Below, piece after piece: positions 10,271 to 20,494 of a stretch of DNA of 47,583 bases. Both the position numbers and the translations under genes were made by a program. The DNA lies in contig NZ_GG668581.1 in assembly GCF_000160755.1 (NCBI RefSeq), positions 1 to 47,583 of the forward strand, in the 5' to 3' direction. A model generated the notes under the pieces. That model did no database searches. It saw only the letters and a program-made list of their open reading frames with translations, and was not told the DNA's origin. Position 1 is the first letter of the stretch. Every line of letters begins with the position of its first letter. The stretch comes from Proteus mirabilis ATCC 29906 (GTDB lineage Bacteria > Pseudomonadota > Gammaproteobacteria > Enterobacterales > Enterobacteriaceae).

Positions 10271-10996
10271 TTATAAACAGCGAAATGGAACCCATTTTGC
10301 CAACATTTTTGTATCAAACTGTTCTGGAAAAGTTTTTCCATGTTGGAAAATTTTAAAGCCTTCATTTTTAGCGCTGTAATAACGTAACTCTTCACCCTGA
10401 ATATATAAGTAACTACCTTCACGAATGGCAACCACTATCTCGTCTGGGTTCATCGCACAAAACTCCGCAATACGCTCATCTCGAGTTTCGCCCATATGTC
10501 CACTAATGGTGGCATCAATATAGTGCGGGTTAATTTGTACAGGGAATAATCCCAGTGAAGGCATAACAACAGAACAGCGCACAGGCATATCATTTGTAGT
10601 ACGGATAGTCGGAGTGGCAACATTACAACCCGCACTCCAACCGATATAAGGGATATTACGTTCACGAACTGCACGCTGGATAGGAACCACTAATCCTTTC
10701 TCATGCAGCATTTGGTTTAATAACCACGTATTCCCCCCACTAACTAAAATACACTCAGCATTGTTAATGGCTTCCACTTCTGAATCAAAATGTTCAATAC
10801 AAGTCACTTCAATACCTAATACTTCTGATAATTCACGAGCACGTTGGTCGTGATCAGAACGAATAACCGCATATGCAATAAGCACGGCAGAACGAATACC
10901 ACGCTTTTTAATCATGCTGTCGATATTATCTTTGGCGTAACTTAACCATTGTGGGTCCCCGGCAATCTTCCCATTACTCAATAAAAAAACTTCCAT
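10271..10996 (-). CDS. pepE: Alpha-aspartyl dipeptidase (peptidase E)
   Basis: PepE is a cytosolic serine peptidase of family S51 that hydrolyses N-terminal Asp-Xaa dipeptides. The product has 241 residues (E. coli 229). The nucleophile elbow GWSAG places Ser121, with Asp136 in TTNDMP and His158 in QINPHY, the expected triad with the usual spacing. SGGNTWLLN near 86 is another family segment. In E. coli pepE is elsewhere; here it sits between rfaH and ubiD and reads the same way as ubiD, divergently from rfaH. Confidence 0.9.
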   Translation of the reverse strand: MEVFLLSNGKIAGDPQWLSYAKDNIDSMIKKRGIRSAVLIAYAVIRSDHDQRARELSEVLGIEVTCIEHFDSEVEAINNAECILVSGGNTWLLNQMLHEKGLVVPIQRAVRERNIPYIGWSAGCNVATPTIRTTNDMPVRCSVVMPSLGLFPVQINPHYIDATISGHMGETRDERIAEFCAMNPDEIVVAIREGSYLYIQGEELRYYSAKNEGFKIFQHGKTFPEQFDTKMLAKWVPFRCL

Positions 10997-11280
10997 TTGA
11001 AAACCTCTTTATAATTATGGATCAGGATCTAAGATAATTATCTTGGGAGTTTTTTCTTGTTTTTGCCATCATTTTTTTGTCAACTTGTTACCTCTATCTG
11101 AGATAAGATTGAAACTTCTCAAAACCACTGCATTTATTGCGTCTGAACACGGTTTCAGTGATCATTTTCTAGTATAAAATTGCATTTCACTTGTTACATT
11201 TACCGACAGATTACTGTTACCTTTATCATAAATTTGCTATTATCCTCCTAATTAGAATCAACTAACCCTTTGTCTCTATT
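10997..11280. promoter_or_regulatory. Divergent pepE/rfaH intergenic region
   Basis: This 284-bp gap holds promoters for pepE (left) and rfaH (right). A perfect 14-bp palindrome AAGATAATTATCTT occupies 11031-11044, about 35 bp upstream of the pepE start, and may be an operator. A plausible rfaH -10 is TATTAT at 11237-11242. I see no ORF or RNA gene here. Confidence 0.5.
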
Positions 11281-11781
11281 ATGAAAAACTGGCACCTTCT
11301 GTATTGTAAACGCGGACAAATCGCTCGGGCGATCGAACACTTAGAACGTCAGCAGGTGATCTGCTTTACGCCGATGGTGACAATAGAAAAGTTAATAAGA
11401 AATAAAAGAACTTTGGTCACCGAGCCTTTGTTCCCGAATTATCTATTTATTCAATTTGATCCAGAGGTCATTCATACCACTACGATAAATTCTACCCGTG
11501 GTGTTAATGCCTTTGTGCGCTTTGGACGCTATCCTGTCACAGTGCCACAAGAGGTTATAGATACCTTACAATCGCCGACACCGTCTTCAGTTATCTACAG
11601 TGAAGAAAATGTGCCGCATAGTGGTGATTATGTATTAATTACGGAAGGTGTTTTTCAGGGGATCAAAGCGATATACCAAGAGCCAGACGGCGAAACTCGC
11701 TCTATTTTGCTATTAAAAATATTAAATAATGAAGTGAAAAAATCCGTTGATAATAAAGAGTTTAAAAAAGAGCCTTTCTAA
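11281..11781 (+). CDS. rfaH: Transcription antiterminator RfaH
   Basis: RfaH is a NusG paralogue recruited to RNA polymerase at ops elements to promote transcription and translation of long operons for LPS core, capsule and other surface components. The 166-residue product (E. coli 162) has the NusG-like N-terminal domain (NWHLLYCKRGQIARAIEHL, then FPNYLFIQFD near 57) and a C-terminal KOW domain (GDYVLITEGVFQGIKAI near 120). The region before its ATG (TTTGTCTCTATT) lacks a recognisable Shine-Dalgarno, suggesting low or unusual initiation. Confidence 0.93.
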   Translation: MKNWHLLYCKRGQIARAIEHLERQQVICFTPMVTIEKLIRNKRTLVTEPLFPNYLFIQFDPEVIHTTTINSTRGVNAFVRFGRYPVTVPQEVIDTLQSPTPSSVIYSEENVPHSGDYVLITEGVFQGIKAIYQEPDGETRSILLLKILNNEVKKSVDNKEFKKEPF

Positions 11782-11785
11782 AAAG

Positions 11786-11809
11786 TTAACCCAGCCTTAG
11801 CTGGGTTAA
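11786..11809 (-). terminator. Terminator between convergent tatC and rfaH
   Basis: A perfect 10-bp stem TTAACCCAGC / GCTGGGTTAA closes a four-base loop. On the minus strand it is followed by CTTTTT, so it best serves tatC; on the plus strand the T-richness is weaker, but it may also stop rfaH transcription. Confidence 0.8.
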
Positions 11810-11843
11810 TAAATTATGTTTTTAGAAAACTCACTTCCTAAAA

Positions 11844-12629
11844 TTATTTCTGCTGTTCTGTTGCTTGCGCCTCAGCCTCTTCAGCTTCTTCTTCTGGTGT
11901 TTTTCTTCTGCCATTATTGACATAAAAACGGGACACCAAGACACCAATCTCAAACAATAAATACATCGGTATTGCTAATAATGTTTGAGAAAAAACATCA
12001 GGTGGCGTTAATACCATGCCAATAACAAAAGCACCCACTAAGATATAAGGACGTTTTTTCTTTAATGCATCAGGTGTTGTGACACCACTCCAACACAGCA
12101 AGATGATCGCAATAGGAACTTCAAATGCGGCCCCAAACGCCATAAACAGCGTCATTACGAAACTTAAATACTTACTGATATCTGGAATAAAGTTAACCCC
12201 TTCTGGGGTAGTATTCACAAAGAAACCAAATGCAAGTGGAAACACAACAAAATACGCAAACGCCATACCGAGATAAAATAATACGGTACTTGAAACCAGT
12301 AACGGTAACATTAAGCGACGTTCATGTTTATACAGTGCTGGTGCGATAAAAGCCCATACCTGATAAAGGATCACAGGAACAGAAGCAAAAACGGATACCA
12401 TAATAGTCAATTTAATCGGCGTCAAAAAAGTTGAGGCAACATCAGTCGCACTCATATTTGACCCCTGCGGCAACTTATCAAGTAAAGGTGCCGAGATTAA
12501 TTGATAGATATCGTTAGAAAAATAAACCAAAGCCAGAAAAACCACTAGAACTGAAACTAAGCTGTACATTAGACGCTTACGCAGTTCTATTAAATGGCTG
12601 ATCAGCGGTTGGGTATCATTTACTGCCAT
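11844..12629 (-). CDS. tatC: Sec-independent protein translocase subunit TatC
   Basis: TatC is the polytopic receptor of the twin-arginine translocase and binds RR signal peptides together with TatB. The 261-residue product (E. coli 258) starts with the cytoplasmic segment [13 protein letters not shown], contains six hydrophobic helices and the conserved [11 protein letters not shown] near residue 90. The C-terminal tail is Glu/Ala-rich. It follows tatB by 3 bp. In E. coli tatD and rfaH come next; here rfaH is convergent and no tatD lies between them. Confidence 0.95.
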   Translation of the reverse strand: MAVNDTQPLISHLIELRKRLMYSLVSVLVVFLALVYFSNDIYQLISAPLLDKLPQGSNMSATDVASTFLTPIKLTIMVSVFASVPVILYQVWAFIAPALYKHERRLMLPLLVSSTVLFYLGMAFAYFVVFPLAFGFFVNTTPEGVNFIPDISKYLSFVMTLFMAFGAAFEVPIAIILLCWSGVTTPDALKKKRPYILVGAFVIGMVLTPPDVFSQTLLAIPMYLLFEIGVLVSRFYVNNGRRKTPEEEAEEAEAQATEQQK

Positions 12630-12632
12630 GTT

Positions 12633-13172
12633 TTAGTGCTCACCATTTGCCTGATCAGTTGTTTTCTTCTCTACTGTTACTGTTTTGGTAACAGGAACAT
12701 CTGGCTTAATAACATGTTCTGTATTTTCAGTTACCGTTTTGGAACTGTGTTGAACATCGTCATTCGCTTCATTCGCTTCATTCGCTTCAGCCAGTGCCGC
12801 TAAATCAGAAGGCGTAGGTTCCGTAGAGTCGGTTTTTACAGACTGCTCTGTCTCTGTAGATCCTGGCGTTGTAGGTGCTTGATAAGTTTCTTTTAAAGAC
12901 TGTGCAGCCTCTTTTAACTCATCCATCGACGCTTTTAGCTCAGGGGATAATGTTTGCAAATTCGCTTTCTCTTCCACTTTCTTCAGGCTCTCTTGAAGCT
13001 CTTGAAGTTTTAGTTCTTGAGTTAGCTCATTTTGCACATTCGCCGCCAAAGAGCGCAATGCCCTTACCCAGCCAGCAATTGTTTTTACTGCTACGGGCAA
13101 TCGTTCTGGCCCCAGAAAAACAAGACCTATCACCATGACCAATAGCAGCTGACTAAAACCAATGTCAAACAC
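12633..13172 (-). CDS. tatB: Twin-arginine translocase subunit TatB
   Basis: TatB forms the substrate-receptor complex with TatC. The 179-residue product has the diagnostic N-terminal membrane helix [20 protein letters not shown] with the [10 protein letters not shown] hinge, then a long amphipathic helix and a low-complexity acidic/threonine-rich tail. Within the tail a three-codon unit, Glu-Ala-Asn, is tandemly repeated three times (12762-12788). It lies 3 bp after tatA. Confidence 0.95.
   Translation of the reverse strand: MFDIGFSQLLLVMVIGLVFLGPERLPVAVKTIAGWVRALRSLAANVQNELTQELKLQELQESLKKVEEKANLQTLSPELKASMDELKEAAQSLKETYQAPTTPGSTETEQSVKTDSTEPTPSDLAALAEANEANEANDDVQHSSKTVTENTEHVIKPDVPVTKTVTVEKKTTDQANGEH
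12762..12788. repeat. 9-bp tandem repeat in tatB
   Basis: Three exact copies of the plus-strand unit ATTCGCTTC encode repeated Glu-Ala-Asn in the TatB tail. The unit is a multiple of three, so copy-number change would alter tail length without frameshift. Confidence 0.85.
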
Positions 13173-13175
13173 GGT

Positions 13176-13442
13176 TTACACCTGCTCTTTATTTTTGCTC
13201 TCAGTGGTTGACTTCTCTTCTGTCGAAGTCTTCTGCGCTAAATTTTTAGTATCAAAATCTGCGTCGTTCGTGGTTTTTTCTGCGTTGTTGGTCTCTTTTT
13301 GGTTTTCGTCACCCATCGCTTTTTTAAAGCCTTTGACTGAAGCACCCAAATCTGAGCCTAAAGTGCGCAGTTTATTAGTACCAAATAATAAGACTACGAT
13401 GACAGCGATGATGAGTAATTGCCAAATGCTAATACCGCCCAT
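13176..13442 (-). CDS. tatA: Twin-arginine translocase subunit TatA
   Basis: TatA oligomerises to allow folded RR-signal proteins across the inner membrane. The 88-residue product starts [20 protein letters not shown], followed by the [14 protein letters not shown] hinge, an amphipathic helix with GFKKAM, and a charged tail, as in E. coli TatA (89 residues). It starts the tatABC run, 125 bp downstream of ubiB, and probably has its own promoter in that gap besides read-through from ubiEJB. Confidence 0.95.
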   Translation of the reverse strand: MGGISIWQLLIIAVIVVLLFGTNKLRTLGSDLGASVKGFKKAMGDENQKETNNAEKTTNDADFDTKNLAQKTSTEEKSTTESKNKEQV

Positions 13443-13567
13443 TTTATGTTCCTCAACTATTTTAGGAGTTATACTTTACAACAGTGCCCATTATATACAT
13501 CGAATTCAATTTTCGGGAATCTCGAATTCATATTATAAATTGTTCAAAGACAAACTTTGATGTGTTT

Positions 13568-15205
13568 TTATTGTGCATTACCTGATTTAAACCAGCCCCA
13601 AATCCATGCGAGAAGGCCTAAACTGATAAAAACACTAAATAATGTTTTAAAACCAGAAACAAAAAACAGGCTACCGCATAAAAATAGCGTTGTTCCCATA
13701 CCCAATAAAAAATAGGACTGTCTTTGTTTGACTCTCTGTGAACTTATTTGTTCCGTCAATTTTTCTAGCGTTAACTTCATATTTTTGTGTTGTTTCAGGC
13801 TATCATAAACCAATTCAGGCAATTCAGGCATCTTTTCAATCCAGTAAGGCGCCTTACTTTTGATACCATTTACCAACGCAGTAATACCAATTTGACTATG
13901 TAGCCAATCTTCTAAGAAAGGTTTTGCCGTTTTCCAAAGATCAAGCTGTGGATAAAGCTGACGACCTAAGCCTTCAACATACAACAAAGTTTTTTGCAGT
14001 AAAACCAATTGCGGTTGTACTTCCATATTAAAACGACGAGCCGTATTAAAAAGATTCAGTAGCACATGCCCAAAAGAAATTTCTGACAAGGGTTTTTCAA
14101 AGATTGGCTCACACACTGTGCGAATAGCAAATTCAAAATCTTCTACATTGGTATCAGCAGGTACCCAACCAGAATCAACGTGTAACTCAGCCACACGACG
14201 ATAGTCACGATTAAAGAATGCTAAGAAGTTTTCCGCTAAATAACGTTTATCTTCTTTATTCAGTGAGCCGACAATACCACAGTCAATGCCAATATAGTAT
14301 GGATTTTCCGGATGATCATAACTGATAAATACATTACCCGGATGCATATCTGCATGGAAAAAACTGTCTCTAAATACTTGAGTAAAAAAGACTTTAACCC
14401 CACGCTCTGCCAATAGCTTCATATTGGTATTTTGGGCATTTAACGCATCAATATCTGAAACAGGAATACCATAAATACGCTCCATCACCATTACATTTTC
14501 ATGGCAATAATCCGAATACACTTCCGGAATATAAAGCATAGAGCTATTTTCAAAGTTACGACGCAATTGAATGGCATTTGCCGCTTCACGTAATAGGTTT
14601 AGCTCATCAAGTAATGTTTTTTCATATTCGCGGATCACTTCTTTAGGCCGTAACCGACGCCCATCGGGTAAAAATGGCAATAAATTCGCTAACCGATACA
14701 TCAAACGAATATCCGCTTTAATAACAGGCTGAATATCAGGACGGATCACCTTTAATACCACTTCTTTACCATTTTCTTTCAATGTAGCGGTATGGACTTG
14801 TGCAATAGACGCAGAAGCAAGAGGTGTTTCGTCAAAATCATCAAACCATTTATCGATAGGGCCACCAAATGATTTTTCAATATATTGTCGCGCTTTTTTA
14901 CCATCAAAAGGGGCTACTTTATCTTGCAGTAACGCCAACTGATCAGCGATATGAGGAGGAAAAAGATCACGTCGAGTCGATAACATTTGACCCAGTTTTA
15001 TCCAAACAGGCCCTAATGTTTGTAATGCAAGTCGTAAGCGCTCACCTAATGGTTTATCGGCATGCTGATTTTTGATCCAAAATAGTGCTCGGCACCCCAA
15101 TCTTGCTGGCAAGGTAATTCGATGTTTAGGAATTAGCTCATCAAGCCCATAAGATAAGAAGACTTTAATAATATGATAAAGGCGCTTTAACTCACTGAGG
15201 AGCAT
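13568..15205 (-). CDS. ubiB: Ubiquinone biosynthesis regulatory protein kinase UbiB
   Basis: UbiB is an atypical ABC1/ADCK-type kinase-like ATPase needed for ubiquinone synthesis and associated with the inner membrane. The 545-residue product (E. coli 546) contains the family KxGQ motif ([16 protein letters not shown] near residue 69), the Ala-rich nucleotide loop [10 protein letters not shown] near 130, [10 protein letters not shown] in the catalytic loop, the IDCGIVG metal motif, and two C-terminal hydrophobic helices. Its start overlaps the ubiJ stop (TAATG). Confidence 0.95.
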   Translation of the reverse strand: MLLSELKRLYHIIKVFLSYGLDELIPKHRITLPARLGCRALFWIKNQHADKPLGERLRLALQTLGPVWIKLGQMLSTRRDLFPPHIADQLALLQDKVAPFDGKKARQYIEKSFGGPIDKWFDDFDETPLASASIAQVHTATLKENGKEVVLKVIRPDIQPVIKADIRLMYRLANLLPFLPDGRRLRPKEVIREYEKTLLDELNLLREAANAIQLRRNFENSSMLYIPEVYSDYCHENVMVMERIYGIPVSDIDALNAQNTNMKLLAERGVKVFFTQVFRDSFFHADMHPGNVFISYDHPENPYYIGIDCGIVGSLNKEDKRYLAENFLAFFNRDYRRVAELHVDSGWVPADTNVEDFEFAIRTVCEPIFEKPLSEISFGHVLLNLFNTARRFNMEVQPQLVLLQKTLLYVEGLGRQLYPQLDLWKTAKPFLEDWLHSQIGITALVNGIKSKAPYWIEKMPELPELVYDSLKQHKNMKLTLEKLTEQISSQRVKQRQSYFLLGMGTTLFLCGSLFFVSGFKTLFSVFISLGLLAWIWGWFKSGNAQ

Positions 15206-15846
15206 TATTTTTTCTCCAAGGTGCTTAACCGTTTTTCTAACTCGGCTGTTTGCTGTGCCAGTTGTTCTATTTCATCATAAAAATGGACAGTCTCTAATGT
15301 TGAGGGGGCGGTTTTCCACTCTTCAATCAAAGCGTCTCTTAAATAAGCTTTTTGTCGGCCAAATAGTGTAGTGAATAATTTGAGCCCTTTACTTGCTGCA
15401 AGCGATAATCCTTCTGCAGCCAAATCACCAATATAAGGCGCTAAATATTGCGCAGGCTCCCAGGGTGCCATATCCAGCAAGGCAGACCAGTTTTGTACCA
15501 CCTGCATATCGCCTTCAATGGTAATATCACCACGATTAATTAATTCAGACAACTTTTGTCGGTCAGTGAGTTTAATTAAGGTTAATAATTTAGTTTTTAT
15601 CGTGCAATCAGTCTCATCATTCCATTGAGTTAACACATCAACTTGCTGTTCGCTGAAAATTAAATAGATAGATTGAGGAAACTCATTAATAGAAAGCGCC
15701 AAGACTTTGCCCGCAAGGCGATTGCGGGCAGGTTTAAGCACATTTTCCTGATATAAAACATGATTAAGTGCCGTTTCCATCGATGCAGTTATCAGTGGAT
15801 AGAGCACTTGAGAAGCAATATCATGAGAAAAAGTGGCTTTTTCCAT
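15205..15846 (-). CDS. ubiJ: Ubiquinone biosynthesis accessory factor UbiJ
   Basis: UbiJ is a lipid-binding SCP2-domain protein that scaffolds the soluble Ubi complex with UbiK. The product is about 213 residues (E. coli 201), with an SCP2-like region over roughly 20-120 and a C-terminal coiled coil ([22 protein letters not shown] region). The start was set at the ATG at 15846, one base after the ubiE stop; an upstream in-frame ATG at 15876 would overlap ubiE. The ubiE-ubiJ-ubiB order matches E. coli. Confidence 0.9.
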   Translation of the reverse strand: MEKATFSHDIASQVLYPLITASMETALNHVLYQENVLKPARNRLAGKVLALSINEFPQSIYLIFSEQQVDVLTQWNDETDCTIKTKLLTLIKLTDRQKLSELINRGDITIEGDMQVVQNWSALLDMAPWEPAQYLAPYIGDLAAEGLSLAASKGLKLFTTLFGRQKAYLRDALIEEWKTAPSTLETVHFYDEIEQLAQQTAELEKRLSTLEKK

Positions 15847-15847
15847 C

Positions 15848-16603
15848 TTAGAATTTAAACCCTTTGTGTAATGCAACTATACCTCCAGTCATATTGGTAT
15901 AGGAAACCTGATCAAACCCAGCTTCTTCCATCATTCCTTTTAATGTTTCTTGGTCTGGGTGCATGCGAATGGATTCGGTTAAATAGCGATAGCTATCTGC
16001 ATCATTCACAATCACTTGACCAATTCTTGGTAATATATGGAAAGAGTAAGCATCATAAATCTTACTTAGCGGATCAAGAACGGGTTTAGAGAATTCAAGG
16101 ACTAATAGACGTCCACCGGGTTTTAGCACACGGAACATAGAACGTAACGCTTTGGCTTTATCAGTCACATTACGTAAACCGAACGAGATAGTGATACAGT
16201 CAAAGTAATCATCAGGGAATGGCAGCTCTTCTGCATTCGCTTGTACATAACTGACATTACCAACAATACCGTGATCACGCAGTTTCTCACGTCCCATTTT
16301 TAACATGGAGTCATTGATATCAGCTAAAACCACTTCACCATTCTCTCCTACTAAACGAGAGAATTTTGCCGTTAAATCGCCGGTTCCACCTGCCAAGTCA
16401 AGTACACGTTGATTACGTCTTACACCACTTGCCTCAATGGTATAGCGTTTCCAGACACGATGGATGCCAAAAGACATTAAGTCATTCATTAAATCGTATT
16501 TAGATGCAACAGAGTGAAAAACCTTGGCCACCATGGTTTGTTTTTCATCTTTGTCAACGGTTTGGAAACCAAAATCTGTTGTTTCCTTAGATTGTTGAGT
16601 CAT
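15848..16603 (-). CDS. ubiE: Ubiquinone/menaquinone C-methyltransferase UbiE
   Basis: UbiE methylates 2-polyprenyl-6-methoxybenzoquinol and demethylmenaquinol using S-adenosylmethionine. The 251-residue length equals E. coli UbiE. The SAM motif [11 protein letters not shown] lies near residue 68, followed by [23 protein letters not shown]-type UbiE signatures and a [14 protein letters not shown] motif. It leads the ubiE-ubiJ-ubiB(-tatABC) run; its promoter presumably lies in the roughly 80-bp gap after rmuC. Confidence 0.96.
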   Translation of the reverse strand: MTQQSKETTDFGFQTVDKDEKQTMVAKVFHSVASKYDLMNDLMSFGIHRVWKRYTIEASGVRRNQRVLDLAGGTGDLTAKFSRLVGENGEVVLADINDSMLKMGREKLRDHGIVGNVSYVQANAEELPFPDDYFDCITISFGLRNVTDKAKALRSMFRVLKPGGRLLVLEFSKPVLDPLSKIYDAYSFHILPRIGQVIVNDADSYRYLTESIRMHPDQETLKGMMEEAGFDQVSYTNMTGGIVALHKGFKF

Positions 16604-16684
16604 ATTATTTGCCCGCTAATTAATCAAAATTTAGTAAATTCAGTACATTTCTTGCCCGGAAACCGCTATTTTTATTTATGTAAA

Positions 16685-18025
16685 TCAATCAGAAGCTGAT
16701 TTTTCAACCAGATCATTATCAATGGTCTTTTTTATCTCAACCCCTAAGGATTTAAAGCCTTCTGCTTGGCTGATAAGGTTTCCACGACCTTCAGAGAGTT
16801 TTTTCATCGCTAATAGATAGCCCGATTGCGCTTTTTGAATGCTATTACCTAGCCCTTGCATATCATCAACGAAAAGTCTTAATTTGTCATACATTTTAGC
16901 CGCTCTATCAGCAATTTCTTGCGCATTTTGGCTTTGGTATTCATAACGCCACAATGCGGCTATTGTACGCAAAGCAACAAGTAAAGTAGATGGCCCAACC
17001 AACATTATATTATTTTTCAATGCTTCTTCTAATAAATCTGGAGAATGACCAATAGCAACGAGGTAAGCAGGCTCTATCGGTATAAACATTAAAACGTAGT
17101 CTAACGAAGTCACTCCCGGTAGCTTATGATAATCTTTGAGACTTAAGCCTTTAATGTGCGCTCTGATAGAGTTCACATGAGCATGCAGCGCTTGTTTTTG
17201 TTCATTTTCATCACTGCTATTAAAGTATCTTTCATAAGCAATCAGCGACATTTTAGCATCAATAATCACATCTCGACGATGCGGTAAATGCACAATCACA
17301 TCGGGTTGATAACGACTGCCATTTTCATGGCGAATACTGACTTGAGTTTCAAACTCGTGCCCTTCGCGTAAACCAGATGACTCTAAGATCCGCGCTAATA
17401 CCGTTTCTCCCCAGTTGCCTTGGATTTTATTATCCCCTTTTAAGGCATTAGTCAGATTAACGGCTTCTTGCGCCATTTTGACATTGAGTTGTTGCAGTTG
17501 GCGAATTTCATGTACCAGTGTATGCCTTTCTCGCGCTTCTTGTCCAAAACCTTCTTGTACCTGCCGACGAAAACTCTCTAGTTGCTCTCGAAATGGAGAA
17601 AGGAGATGGGTTAAACCTTGACGATTAAGCTCTTGCGCTTTACGTCCACTTTGCTCAAAAATGCGGTTAGCCAGATTTTCAAACTGAGTGGCTAGTCGTT
17701 GTTCACTATTAAGCAGTAAACGCTGTTTCTCTTCAGCGGATATTCGGCTCTCTTCCCAACGCGTGGTCACTTCCCTTAATTCGGCTTCTTGAGAAGTAAT
17801 TATTTCACGTTGTGCACGTAACTCTTGCTCTAAGTGCGCTATCTGTTGTTGTAAAGAAGGGATCACCAATGCTTTTTGTTGTGCAACCGCAAGCTGAGTA
17901 TAATTTTCACGTAATAGGTTTTCTTTTTCGGCTAAGCGTTGTTGGATAAGCCACCAAACGGCGATCCCCCCCACCAAAACACCGCCTAATAAACCAATGA
18001 TCCCGTATAACAACTGAATATCCAC
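16685..18025 (-). CDS. rmuC: DNA recombination protein RmuC
   Basis: RmuC limits recombination at inverted repeats and has a nuclease-like fold. The 446-residue protein has an N-terminal membrane anchor (residues about 5-27), a long coiled coil to about 160, and the RmuC domain starting around IQGNWGETVLARILESSGL with the conserved PDVIVHLPHRRDVIIDAKMSL segment (D and K of a PD-(D/E)XK-like site). E. coli RmuC is 475 residues. It precedes ubiE, as in E. coli. Confidence 0.93.
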   Translation of the reverse strand: MDIQLLYGIIGLLGGVLVGGIAVWWLIQQRLAEKENLLRENYTQLAVAQQKALVIPSLQQQIAHLEQELRAQREIITSQEAELREVTTRWEESRISAEEKQRLLLNSEQRLATQFENLANRIFEQSGRKAQELNRQGLTHLLSPFREQLESFRRQVQEGFGQEARERHTLVHEIRQLQQLNVKMAQEAVNLTNALKGDNKIQGNWGETVLARILESSGLREGHEFETQVSIRHENGSRYQPDVIVHLPHRRDVIIDAKMSLIAYERYFNSSDENEQKQALHAHVNSIRAHIKGLSLKDYHKLPGVTSLDYVLMFIPIEPAYLVAIGHSPDLLEEALKNNIMLVGPSTLLVALRTIAALWRYEYQSQNAQEIADRAAKMYDKLRLFVDDMQGLGNSIQKAQSGYLLAMKKLSEGRGNLISQAEGFKSLGVEIKKTIDNDLVEKSASD

Positions 18026-18127
18026 TCAAGTAACCTTTTTATTTTCTAGCGGGCTACGTTAAAACGCATCAGTAACATTGTCTAGCAACAATTTACATCA
18101 TACGCTGATTTGCGATAAAGGACGCAA

Positions 18128-18658
18128 TTATCCTATCCATTTCGCCAGCCATTGCAGACCAAACGCCCCTGGTGCCAGAATACCAAATGCCCAGATCATC
18201 GCAGAAGCCAAATTCGCCAACTGAAAATAGCGTTGTGGCATAGCACAAATACCCGCAACTAAAGGCACTATTGCCCGAAAAGGCCCAAAAAATCGCCCAA
18301 TAAATACCCCCCAAACACCCCAGCGATTAAAAAATTGATGCCCTCTTACCAAGGTCTGCGGTGAGCGAGAAATCGGCCATAAGTTTCTTACCCCCTCTTT
18401 ATAGTGATAACCCACCCAATAGGAGATCCAATCACCAAAAAAAGCGCCTAGGGCGGCGGCAAGCCAAATTGGCCAAAAGAGTAGACCACTTTCACCTATT
18501 AATGCTCCTAGGCCTAATAGGATAACAGTGGCAGGTATTAATAACGAGATAAAGGCAAGTGACTCACCAAATGCGAGTAAGAACACGATAGGCACAGCCC
18601 ATATTTCGTGCTCTTTTACAAACAGAGTGATGGTATGAATAATGTCTTGTACTGTCAC
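18128..18658 (-). CDS. DedA family membrane protein
   Basis: This 176-residue inner-membrane protein belongs to the DedA/SNARE-associated family, some members of which are implicated in flipping undecaprenyl phosphate or phosphatidylethanolamine. Family features are the acidic residue in FGESLAFISLLIPATVIL near 31, the GDWISYWVGYH segment near 75, and FIGRFFGPFRAIVPLVAG near 118, including the conserved arginines. It is shorter than YabI or YqjA and nearest in size to YohD, so no symbol is given. E. coli has no dedA gene at this location. Confidence 0.85.
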   Translation of the reverse strand: MTVQDIIHTITLFVKEHEIWAVPIVFLLAFGESLAFISLLIPATVILLGLGALIGESGLLFWPIWLAAALGAFFGDWISYWVGYHYKEGVRNLWPISRSPQTLVRGHQFFNRWGVWGVFIGRFFGPFRAIVPLVAGICAMPQRYFQLANLASAMIWAFGILAPGAFGLQWLAKWIG

Positions 18659-18729
18659 AATAGAGACCTTAAATTCGGTTAATTTCAGTAAAAAAGCACA
18701 ACATCTTTAACCGAATATAAATCACTTCA

Positions 18730-19512
18730 CTATTCGAGAAAATAGTTTTGTAAGCTTTCTCTACTTTGCGCATCCAAGCCAATATCTTTTTCAAGCCAAG
18801 TATCGATATTGCCATAGTGTTGATTAATACTGGCAAGGGCTGTTTGCAGGAACTCTTCTTGTACTGAATAAACATACGCAAATTTATTCACCACATTTTC
18901 ACTCAGTGTTTTAGCATGCTCTTCTAAAAGATAAGCGCGGAAAGGCGCTAATGTTTCATTGGTGAGTAAGTAATCTTCCATCACCACATCTAATGAGGCC
19001 CCTAAGGCAAATAGAACTAAAGCAGAGCCCACCCCCGTTCTATCTTTACCTACTGCACAATGTTGTATGACACCGCCTTTTTCTGGTTGCTTCAACAACG
19101 TTGCCAACTGTTTATAAGCCGGATTATTAATAGGTAGTAATTTATATAGCTGAAACATAAATGCTTTAGCATCAAACTGTTCCAGTATTTCTGGGGTGAG
19201 TTTTTCAAGGTTAGCTGACACTTCTTTCGATAATGGATTGGCTGGAGCATGGTAATATTGTGCCCCTTCCCATACTCGATCCGGCTTATCAACAATTTCA
19301 CCTGTGTCACGATAGTCTAAGATTTGAAAAAGATTTTTATCAATAAGAAGCGCTTGATCGGTATCCGTTAATCTATCCAGTGAACCGGAGCGAAAGAGTA
19401 AGCCGGGTTTGATAATACCGCCATTACTGAGCTTTTTTCCCCCTAGATCACGAAAGTTAATCCCACCTGTTAAAGGCAACACCGAAGGATGTGTTTGTAA
19501 GATATCAGTCAT
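18730..19512 (-). CDS. Tyrosine-protein phosphatase (Y_phosphatase3 type)
   Basis: The 260-residue product has the cysteine phosphatase signature HCAVGKDRTGVGSAL near 160 (C-x5-R loop) and an N-terminal GGINFRDLGG motif, both typical of the bacterial dual-specificity/tyrosine phosphatase family that includes LipA of Listeria. Possible substrates are phosphotyrosine or phosphoinositides; none can be assigned here. The start is the ATG at 19512, after an AGAGG ribosome site. It sits between dedA and udp, where E. coli has no such gene, suggesting a lineage-specific insertion. Confidence 0.82.
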   Translation of the reverse strand: MTDILQTHPSVLPLTGGINFRDLGGKKLSNGGIIKPGLLFRSGSLDRLTDTDQALLIDKNLFQILDYRDTGEIVDKPDRVWEGAQYYHAPANPLSKEVSANLEKLTPEILEQFDAKAFMFQLYKLLPINNPAYKQLATLLKQPEKGGVIQHCAVGKDRTGVGSALVLFALGASLDVVMEDYLLTNETLAPFRAYLLEEHAKTLSENVVNKFAYVYSVQEEFLQTALASINQHYGNIDTWLEKDIGLDAQSRESLQNYFLE

Positions 19513-19602
19513 AATGCCTCTTCTCATTGTTGTATTGTTAAGACCATCAAGACCTTAACAGAAATCTATAACGGTTGACATATTAACATGATGAATTACC
19601 GC

Positions 19603-19642
19603 ACAAAAAAAGCCTTTAATACACCAATGTATTAAAGGCTTT
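19603..19642 (-). terminator. Rho-independent terminator of udp
   Basis: A perfect 15-bp stem (19609-19623 with 19628-19642), four-base loop, is followed on the minus strand by a run of seven T. It lies 20 bp after the udp stop. Confidence 0.93.
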
Positions 19643-19661
19643 AGTATTTCATTTAGAAAAC

Positions 19662-20420
19662 TTATTTCATTAAAGTGCGAGCAGCTTCAATCACGATACC
19701 TAATGCATTATTTTCAGTTTTCTTCAGTAATTCAGCATCGGGGATCTCTTGTTGAGTACGGTTAACAATAACGCCTGCAACCATACCTGCACGTAAGCCT
19801 TGGCTTGCACACATGGTTAATAATGTAGCGGATTCCATTTCATAGTTCATCACACCCATTTCTTGCCACTCTTTCATAGAGCCTTTAAAACGACGAACGA
19901 CTCGACCAGTATAGGTGTCGTAACGCTCTTGGCCTGGGTAGAAGGTATCAGAAGAGGCTGTAACACCAACGTGAACCGTTGAACCATTGTCTTTAGCCGC
20001 TTTATACAGTGCATTCATACATTCAAAGTCAGACACTGCAGGGAATTCCATTGGTGCAAAGTGCAAACTTGCACCATCTAAACGAACCGCTGCTGTGGTT
20101 ACTAAGATGTCACCAACATTGATGTGCTCTTGAATAGCGCCCGTTGTACCAATACGTAAGAAAGTACGAATACCTAATTGTGCTAATTCTTCCACTGCAA
20201 TTGAGGTTGATGGACCACCGATCCCTGTAGAACAAACGATCACTGCTTTTCCATCAATTTCACCACGCCATGAGGTGTACTCACGTAAAGAGGCCAGATG
20301 AACTGGGTTATCCATTAATTTGGCAATTTTTTCAACACGCTTAGGATCACCTGGAACAATTGCTAAAGTGGCACCCTGTAGGTCATTTTTGGTTAAACCT
20401 AAGTGAAATACATCAGACAT
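19662..20420 (-). CDS. udp: Uridine phosphorylase
   Basis: Udp reversibly phosphorolyses uridine to uracil and ribose-1-phosphate in pyrimidine salvage. The 252-residue product (E. coli 253) starts [17 protein letters not shown] and has the phosphate-binding [13 protein letters not shown] near 22, [16 protein letters not shown] near 65 and the catalytic [11 protein letters not shown] near 88. Upstream are two CRP-like sites spaced 52 bp centre to centre, typical of CRP/CytR-controlled nucleoside genes. A terminator follows. Confidence 0.96.
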   Translation of the reverse strand: MSDVFHLGLTKNDLQGATLAIVPGDPKRVEKIAKLMDNPVHLASLREYTSWRGEIDGKAVIVCSTGIGGPSTSIAVEELAQLGIRTFLRIGTTGAIQEHINVGDILVTTAAVRLDGASLHFAPMEFPAVSDFECMNALYKAAKDNGSTVHVGVTASSDTFYPGQERYDTYTGRVVRRFKGSMKEWQEMGVMNYEMESATLLTMCASQGLRAGMVAGVIVNRTQQEIPDAELLKKTENNALGIVIEAARTLMK

Positions 20421-20494
20421 ATCGGACTCCTCAATGGGACAAAACCAATGTTCATTAAATTAAGTGTTACTTTATCAGTTTTTTAGACCTTTTT

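Noticed and set aside
10231-10431. 66-codon minus-strand frame overlapping pepE
   Set aside because: Overlaps the intact end of pepE in another frame with no ribosome site.
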